Of a stretch of 10,674 bases of DNA, positions 6,641 through 10,674 are shown piece by piece. The DNA comes from M3007 sp040383605 (GTDB taxonomy: Bacteria > Bacteroidota > Bacteroidia > Chitinophagales > Saprospiraceae). The stretch covers positions 1 to 10,674 of the forward strand of contig JBEIDF010000128.1 of the NCBI GenBank assembly GCA_040383605.1, in the 5' to 3' direction. The notes under the pieces are model-generated. The model worked only from the letters and a program-made list of their open reading frames with translations. It was not told the DNA's origin and searched no databases. Made by a program: the position numbers and the translations under genes. The first letter of the stretch is position 1, and each line of letters starts with the position of its first letter.

Positions 6641-7861
6641 TTACGACGCCTGCCGGGTCATCTTCAATTTTTTTCCAGGCAGCGCTTGCCAGGGGGCGGA
6701 GCCTGGCTCGATGCCTTGCGGCGTAATCAGCCAGAGTATCGGGATGCGCGGGCGCAGCGGCGGCGTATCGGCGAAGCCGTCGGTGAAATAGATCATCCCG
6801 TCGGGGCGTTCCTGGTTGGCGAGTTCGAGCGGTTCGCGGAAGCTGGTGCCGCCCCGTCCTTGCACGAGTTCGGGCGCTACGCCCTGGTAGGGATATCGGC
6901 GGTAGATTTTGGTATCGCACTCTAGGATTTCCACCACGGCGCCGGCGCGCCAGATGGCGTACACCTCCTGGAAGAAATGCTGCAGTTCCGGCGCTCCGAT
7001 ACTGCCGGACGTATCCAGGGCGATCAGCAGCCGGTGTTGCCGGCGGATTTTGATACCTGGGTTGACGCCGTATCGTTTGGACGGGCGGCGGATGGTATTT
7101 TGCAGTCGGGTGCGGGCGGCGGCGGCGGCGAACAGGCGCAGCAGCACCTGCCAGTTCCATTCCGATTGTTGGCGACGGTAGAGTGCGTCGAGCATTTCGC
7201 GGACTTCGCCCGGCAGGGCGCCCCAAGCCGAGGCGTTGGTGCGTTGGTGCGCGCTGCGCAGCAGGCTGTCTTGATGGACTTCCAGTACGCTTTTTTCCAC
7301 GTCGGATCGCGATCGAATTTCCCGCCAGGGCTGGTGGCGTTCGAGTCCGTTCGAGTCTGATTGAATTTGCTGCAGCATATCGGCGCTGGGCGTTCCGGTG
7401 AATTCGCCGCCGGCGTTGTTTTTCACCTCCTCGATTTTTTTGTAGTAGAAATACCAGGTTTGTCCACCGGGCAGTTGCAGGTCGGGGAACGAGTCGGTAA
7501 AAATACTGTCCTCCGGCAAGTGCCTTCGGTCAATGTATTGATTGACCACCAGATCGAAGGCGATGTTCATCAGGCGGCGGTCGAGCAGCGGCTCGTCCAC
7601 CAGCAGATGCCGGAAGACCAGGTGGAGCATTTCGTGTTTTAGCACGCCTTGTCGGTGCAGCGGGTCTCTCAGCGCCTTATCCCAAAACTCGTCGTGAATG
7701 TACAGGGTAAAACCGTTGCGGCCCAGGCCAACCGCCAGCGTATCCACGGGGTGACCGGCGCTGGTCACTTCTTTATTGATACTGCTCAGCAGGTGTGCGT
7801 AAAAAGGCTCGCGCAGGAGCAGGTCAATACTTGTTTTTGCTACTTCTTCCAGGATACGCAT
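6641..7861 (-). CDS. DUF2201-type VWA protein with N-terminal HExxH metallopeptidase-like domain
   Basis: A 406-residue, probably cytoplasmic protein with no signal peptide or membrane segment. The N-terminal half carries HEMLHLVFRH (His76, Glu77, His80), followed by NIAFDLVVNQYID (99-111), where Asp103 could be the third metal ligand; this layout matches the putative metallopeptidase domain of the DUF2201/COG3864 family. A charged middle (140-260) leads to a VWA-like domain with a MIDAS motif DTSGS (283-287), GGTSF (337-341) and YFTDG (Asp361). Such proteins are usually encoded beside a MoxR ATPase, as is the case here (MoxR lies 79 bp downstream). The expected role is metal-dependent substrate or adaptor binding for the ATPase; actual peptidase activity is unproven. 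The ATG at 7861 sits 22 bp after a TAAATTTG element. Compared with RavA-ViaA-like pairs the gene order is reversed: the VWA gene comes first. Confidence 0.87.
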   Translation of the reverse strand: MRILEEVAKTSIDLLLREPFYAHLLSSINKEVTSAGHPVDTLAVGLGRNGFTLYIHDEFWDKALRDPLHRQGVLKHEMLHLVFRHLLVDEPLLDRRLMNIAFDLVVNQYIDRRHLPEDSIFTDSFPDLQLPGGQTWYFYYKKIEEVKNNAGGEFTGTPSADMLQQIQSDSNGLERHQPWREIRSRSDVEKSVLEVHQDSLLRSAHQRTNASAWGALPGEVREMLDALYRRQQSEWNWQVLLRLFAAAAARTRLQNTIRRPSKRYGVNPGIKIRRQHRLLIALDTSGSIGAPELQHFFQEVYAIWRAGAVVEILECDTKIYRRYPYQGVAPELVQGRGGTSFREPLELANQERPDGMIYFTDGFADTPPLRPRIPILWLITPQGIEPGSAPWQALPGKKLKMTRQAS

Positions 7862-7883
7862 AGGAAATCGCGTTGTTTTCGGG

Positions 7884-7891
7884 CAAATTTA
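7884..7891 (-). promoter_or_regulatory. Candidate -7 promoter element for the VWA-MoxR operon
   Basis: Read on the minus strand, TAAATTTG is an exact match to the Bacteroidota -7 consensus TAnnTTTG. It lies 22 bp upstream of the VWA start codon, giving a very short leader. The -33 zone has no well-spaced TTTG and instead falls in the 11-bp repeat array, which would fit regulation of this promoter by whatever binds the repeats. Confidence 0.5.
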
Positions 7892-7904
7892 AAGCATTTT
7901 TCCC

Positions 7905-7948
7905 AAATGCCGTATAAATGCCGCACAAATGCCGTATAAATGCCGCAA
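7905..7948. repeat. Four tandem 11-bp repeats in the divergent promoter region
   Basis: Four head-to-tail copies begin at 7905, 7916, 7927 and 7938. Each has the core AAATGCCG. The last three bases alternate TAT, CAC, TAT, CAA, so the array is also two near-identical 22-bp units. An 11-bp period places the copies on almost the same face of the helix, as in protein-binding arrays. It sits over the -33 zone of the minus-strand operon promoter and about 34 bp upstream of the -7 element of the plus-strand regulator gene. An operator is the likeliest role; the adjacent XRE protein is the obvious candidate binder. Confidence 0.75.
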
Positions 7949-7981
7949 AGAAATTTTTCATTTTATTTTCATTTTATTCAC

Positions 7982-7989
7982 TATATTTG
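7982..7989 (+). promoter_or_regulatory. Candidate -7 promoter element for the XRE regulator gene
   Basis: TATATTTG matches TAnnTTTG exactly, in a T-rich stretch about 72 bp upstream of the ATG at 8062. No clear -33 TTTG is present at the usual spacing, which suggests dependence on an activator or a weak promoter. Confidence 0.5.
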
Positions 7990-8061
7990 TGCGCCAGAAC
8001 GGGTTTTTATGCGATTTGACGCGCTCATGCGCCGGCGCCCCGTTCCTTGGCGGTCGCCACC

Positions 8062-8664
8062 ATGATCGGAAGAAGGATACATCAAATTCGAAGAGAAAAG
8101 GGCATGACGCAGGAGCAGCTGGCTGCCCGGGCCGGCATCAACCTGCGCACCTTGCAGCGCATTGAGAAAGGCGATACGGAACCGCGTGGCAACACCCTTC
8201 GGCTTTTGTCGAATGCGTTGGGCGAGCGCCTGGAGGCGTTGGGGGAATATGAGCGGGTAGAATTCGCGCAAACGGCAATAGCGCGCGCGGCGTACGAGCC
8301 TGCGGCGGATCATCTCTACCTGGCGTTCCTGCACTTTTCTGTGCTCAGCTTCCTGTTCATTCCGCTGGGCAACATTTTACTGCCGTTTATTTTGTGGATG
8401 GTTCGGCGCGACCGGGTCGTCGGGCTGCATCAGCAGGCTACCGGGTTGCTCAGTGTCCAGATTATCTGGACGCTACTGGCCGGCGTTTGTTTTGTGATTT
8501 TTGCGATAGGCAAGCTGGAGGACTTGTCTGTTGGGCGCGCGCCTTTGGCGGGTTTGGTGGCGTTGTGCGTTTTAAATTGCACTTACACCTTGTGGGTGGC
8601 CTTGCGTTTGTACAAAGGGGCGGTGCGAACTTATTATCCGGAAATTCTCCGGTTTATCCGCTAG
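8062..8664 (+). CDS. XRE-family HTH regulator fused to a DUF4870-like membrane domain
   Basis: A 200-residue protein from ATG 8062 (an in-frame TTG at 8047 is less likely). Residues 1-60 form a classical XRE/Cro-type helix-turn-helix: IHQIRREKGMTQEQLAARAG, then INLRTLQRIEKGDTEPRGNTLRLLSNAL, with the recognition helix around 26-36. After a linker (61-84), residues 85-184 contain three to four hydrophobic segments (about 87-113, 129-150, 161-184) with HFSVLSFLFIPLGNILLPFILWMVRRD, the pattern of DUF4870-like small membrane domains. It should therefore be a membrane-tethered DNA-binding protein, possibly sensing an envelope state. It is divergent from the VWA-MoxR-dehydrogenase operon and shares with it a 200-bp promoter region bearing four 11-bp repeats, which suggests that it controls that operon and itself. 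Signal and mechanism are unknown. Confidence 0.85.
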   Translation: MIGRRIHQIRREKGMTQEQLAARAGINLRTLQRIEKGDTEPRGNTLRLLSNALGERLEALGEYERVEFAQTAIARAAYEPAADHLYLAFLHFSVLSFLFIPLGNILLPFILWMVRRDRVVGLHQQATGLLSVQIIWTLLAGVCFVIFAIGKLEDLSVGRAPLAGLVALCVLNCTYTLWVALRLYKGAVRTYYPEILRFIR

Positions 8665-8671
8665 CGTATTT

Positions 8672-8700
8672 GGGGCATTGACCGGGTGCGGTGTTGCCCC
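8672..8700. terminator. Hairpin between convergent XRE and LRR genes
   Basis: GGGGCA (8672-8677) pairs with TGCCCC (8695-8700), and inside it ACCG (8681-8684) pairs with CGGT (8689-8692). It fills the 41-bp gap between the two convergent stop codons. No T run follows, so it is only a possible bidirectional terminator. Confidence 0.4.
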
Positions 8701-8705
8701 CGGGT

Positions 8706-9728
8706 TCATTTGCGTTGGAAGCTGAGCGAATACTTTTCGAGAAAGAGCAATTTGGTAAGATCCAGTCGGATTTCGCGGAATGGGTTTTGGGCCAGGTCCA
8801 GGCTGCGGAGTTGGGAAGCGGCGCCCAGGAATTCCGGGATGTATTCGAGATCGTTTGCGGGCGCTTCCAGGACTTCGAGGAGCGGCGACTGTGCCAGGAA
8901 GCCCAGGCTGTGCAATCCGCATTTGTGTGTCAGCACTTCGTGGAGCGCGGGGAAAGGCCCCAGGCGCTCTTCGCCTTCTACCGGGTAGGCGTCCACCGTA
9001 AGTTTCTCCAGGCTGGCGCTTCCGTACGGTCCGCCCTCGGGCACGCGCATGGGTTGTCGGGGGCGCATGGCGCCGCGTCGGATTTGGAGCGTTTTCAGTC
9101 CGGGAAGTTGAAAGAGCAAGACCGGGAAAGCATCGAGGCGCGTATTTTCCATATAAACGCATTCCAGCGGCATACCGGCGATGCGGGGGAAAGCGGCGGC
9201 GAGGTCGAAATCTTTTCCGGCGGGGAGGAAGAGATACCGGATAAAGTCCAGCGAGGCGACGGAAGGCGGCAGGGTGACGCCGGGGAAGTGCGTGAGGTTG
9301 AGGGTTTGGTGCGACAGGGTGAAGTAGGCGCCCCGGCCGGATGGGCTTCGGTGCCAGTTGCACATTTTTGCGGCGAGGATAAAATCGAACAGATCGAAAC
9401 CGGCGTCGGCGTATTTATTAAAGAAATCTGCTTCGTTGTAGTGATACATGGCGCCTTCCCGTAATTTTTGCGCCTGCAGCGCCAGCGCATCGCCCCCGTT
9501 GCGGCGCAACAAGCCGGAGGCCCGGTTGGCTACCGGCCGGCGGTGATGAAAGGCCGCCAGGCCGAACAGATACCCCAGAATGCGCGCATTGGATCCCCCC
9601 CCGTCAATCAGCTCCAGGGCCAGCGCGCTGTTGTCCGTGTGCTCGTCGCGGAGGAGCCGGCTGATTCTTTCAGTGTACCGACCCGTTTCATCCATGTTCA
9701 GATAATCGGAATCTTCTGTGTTATCCAT
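8706..9728 (-). CDS. Leucine-rich-repeat protein of unknown function
   Basis: A 340-residue protein with no signal peptide or membrane segment, hence probably cytoplasmic. The N-terminal part (about 15-115) is helical-looking, with NSALALELIDGGG (33-45) like the N-terminal module of other Bacteroidota LRR proteins. From about 185 onwards the sequence has irregular leucine-rich units: LECVYMENTRLDAFPVLLFQ (188-207), LPGLKTLQIRRG (208-219), SLEKLTVDAYP (239-249), PALHEVLTHKCGLHSLGFL (260-278), PLLEVLEAPANDLEYIPEFL (282-301) and LRSLDLAQNPFREI (307-320). The last two match the LRR consensus LxxLxLxxNxL well; earlier ones are degenerate. ATG 9728 is the first in-frame start, with Met12 (9695) as an alternative. 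The gene stands alone, convergent with the XRE gene and divergent from the GbsR-like gene. LRRs suggest protein binding; the partner is unknown. Confidence 0.8.
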   Translation of the reverse strand: MDNTEDSDYLNMDETGRYTERISRLLRDEHTDNSALALELIDGGGSNARILGYLFGLAAFHHRRPVANRASGLLRRNGGDALALQAQKLREGAMYHYNEADFFNKYADAGFDLFDFILAAKMCNWHRSPSGRGAYFTLSHQTLNLTHFPGVTLPPSVASLDFIRYLFLPAGKDFDLAAAFPRIAGMPLECVYMENTRLDAFPVLLFQLPGLKTLQIRRGAMRPRQPMRVPEGGPYGSASLEKLTVDAYPVEGEERLGPFPALHEVLTHKCGLHSLGFLAQSPLLEVLEAPANDLEYIPEFLGAASQLRSLDLAQNPFREIRLDLTKLLFLEKYSLSFQRK

Positions 9729-9996
9729 GAAAAGAAAACACCGTACAATCTAATAAGTTTCTGCGGATTTTTACCCGTGTTGTTAATTTTCAATAATTTT
9801 TGAAAACAAAATATCCCATATTTTATTCTAACGTAGGAGCGTGCCTTAAAAAAGTCCGCGCAAGGCCATCCAGGGCGTTTTTTACACAATACCCGCTGGA
9901 ATAGGTGCAAAAAATCAGACAAAGCGCGGGAAAAAATAATTGTAAGGGAAACTTAAAAAAAGCGCTTTATTTTCAATCTATTAACCAGCATCCGAT
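9729..9996. other. AT-rich divergent intergenic region (LRR gene / GbsR-like gene)
   Basis: This 268-bp stretch contains no credible gene. It holds a 7-bp inverted repeat TTTTCAA/TTGAAAA (9787-9806, 6-base loop) about 60 bp upstream of the LRR start. A 10-bp perfect palindrome, AAAGCGCTTT (9959-9968), lies 28 bp before the regulator's ATG. Both are possible operator sites. No exact TAnnTTTG element was found on either strand; a TATTTTG on the minus strand near 9807-9813 is a near match with altered spacing. Confidence 0.5.
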
Positions 9997-10497
9997 ATGC
10001 AAGTCGAAGAAGGCAAAGAAAAATTCATCGAAGCATGGGGCAAAATGGCCGGCGAGTGGGGAATTAACCGCACGATGGCGCAGGTACACGCCCTCTTGAT
10101 GATCTCGCCGGACGCCTTGTCTGCCGACGAGGTCATGGATCAGCTGGGCATTTCGCGCGGAAATGTCAACATGAATCTCCGGGCGTTAATGGACTGGGGG
10201 CTTGTGCACAAGCAACTCCGCTCCGGCGAGCGCCGGGAGTATTTCGTAGCGGAACGCGACATGTGGACAGTCGTGCGCCAGATCATGCTCCACCGCAAGA
10301 AAAAAGAATTGGAGCCGATGCTTAAAGTCCTGGAGGAGGTCGGCAGCGTGGAGCCCCGGTGTCCGCAATCCCAGCGCTTCTCTGAGGTCGTACGCGATAT
10401 TCAGGTGCTCTCCGTCAAGGCTAACCAAACGCTGGACGCGCTCATCCAGGCAGACTCGAATTGGTTTAGCAAGGTGTTTCTGCGATTGGTAAGATGA
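9997..10497 (+). CDS. GbsR/MarR-family winged-helix transcriptional regulator
   Basis: A 166-residue cytoplasmic DNA-binding protein. The N-terminal KEKFIEAWGKMAGEWGINRTMAQVHALLMISPDALSADEVMDQLGISRGNVNMNLRALMDWGLV (about 8-70) is the typical GbsR layout: the GINRTMAQVHALL helix, then a winged helix-turn-helix with recognition helix SRGNVNMNLRALMDWG. It continues with the wing KQLRSGERREYFVAERDMW (72-90). The C-terminal half is helical and probably dimerises. GbsR proteins of Bacillus repress choline/glycine betaine genes, but Bacteroidota homologues occur in many contexts, and no betaine gene is visible here. ATG 9997 fits the family N-terminus. A palindrome AAAGCGCTTT lies 28 bp upstream and may be an autoregulatory site. 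A large inverted repeat follows 59 bp after the stop. Confidence 0.9.
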   Translation: MQVEEGKEKFIEAWGKMAGEWGINRTMAQVHALLMISPDALSADEVMDQLGISRGNVNMNLRALMDWGLVHKQLRSGERREYFVAERDMWTVVRQIMLHRKKKELEPMLKVLEEVGSVEPRCPQSQRFSEVVRDIQVLSVKANQTLDALIQADSNWFSKVFLRLVR

Positions 10498-10556
10498 TTG
10501 GATTGGGGATTGGGCGGGTTGTTTTCAATTAAAGTAACTGGTTAGCAGGATCGCTG

Positions 10557-10674
10557 TCTGGCCCAAAAAGTCCCATTTTCCGCCATACTTTGCGATTTTT
10601 TTTGACCGTAGCGCTGCTATGGCCTGCAAAAAATCGCTTCGTCTGGCGAAAAATGGATCCTTTTTTGGCTCAGA
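10557..10674. repeat. Large imperfect inverted repeat / extended hairpin element, reaching the window edge
   Basis: The last 118 bases fold back on themselves around 10614. Pairing blocks, from the inside out: CCGTAGC (10606-10612) with GCTATGG (10616-10622); GCGATTTTTT (10592-10601) with AAAAAATCGC (10628-10637); CATTTTCCGCCA (10574-10585) with TGGCGAAAAATG (10644-10655), with one mismatch; CCAAAAAG (10563-10570) with CTTTTTTGG (10660-10668), with one bulge; and terminal TCTG (10557-10560) with CAGA (10671-10674). No coding potential was seen. It could be a REP/MITE-like dispersed element, a structured RNA or an elaborate terminator of the GbsR-like gene. Confidence 0.75.

Noticed and set aside
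7905..7948. The short tandem repeats as a CRISPR array or iteron origin
   Set aside because: Units are 11 bp with no spacers, and there is no cas or rep gene nearby; an operator array in a divergent promoter is simpler.
8056..8065. GCCACCATGA, resembling a eukaryotic Kozak start
   Set aside because: All other evidence is bacterial; the match is chance within a GC-rich leader.
8691..9464. Plus- and minus-strand alternative frames of about 260 codons over the LRR gene
   Set aside because: Only the 9728-8706 minus-strand frame shows repeat structure (LRR); the others are compositional shadows.

Overview
The window looks like a chromosomal segment of a moderately GC-rich member of the Bacteroidota, most likely the Saprospiria (Lewinella/Haliscomenobacter-like). 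The taxon is inferred from three things. The secreted protease ends in a type IX secretion (T9SS) type A sorting domain. Start codons mostly lack Shine-Dalgarno sequences. At least two intergenic sites match the Bacteroidota -7 promoter element TAnnTTTG. I could not run a similarity search.

Left part (1-4410, plus strand): the 3' end of upp (uracil phosphoribosyltransferase); a large secreted reprolysin-like zinc metalloprotease with a Gly9 linker and a T9SS tail, followed by a clear rho-independent terminator; bcp (peroxiredoxin Q); and a polytopic membrane polyferredoxin of the NapH/CcoG-like kind. The polyferredoxin converges on the next gene with only 4 bp between the two stop codons.

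Middle part (4415-7861, minus strand): an apparent three-gene operon read right to left. It encodes a DUF2201-type protein (HExxH metallopeptidase-like N-terminus plus VWA domain), a MoxR AAA+ ATPase, and a lipoprotein resembling PQQ-dependent sorbosone/glucose dehydrogenases. The MoxR and VWA proteins very probably form a chaperone/maturation pair; the dehydrogenase lipoprotein 11 bp downstream is a candidate client or output. Divergent from this operon is an XRE helix-turn-helix gene fused to a DUF4870-like membrane domain. The shared 200-bp promoter region holds four tandem 11-bp repeats (7905-7948), which look like an operator array. This is the most system-like unit in the window.

Right part (8706-10674): a minus-strand leucine-rich-repeat protein of unknown role, a 268-bp AT-rich intergenic region, a plus-strand GbsR/MarR-type regulator, and a roughly 118-bp imperfect inverted repeat that runs to the window edge. 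That repeat looks like a dispersed palindromic element or a large terminator/RNA hairpin. No tRNA, rRNA, CRISPR array, transposase or phage gene was seen.
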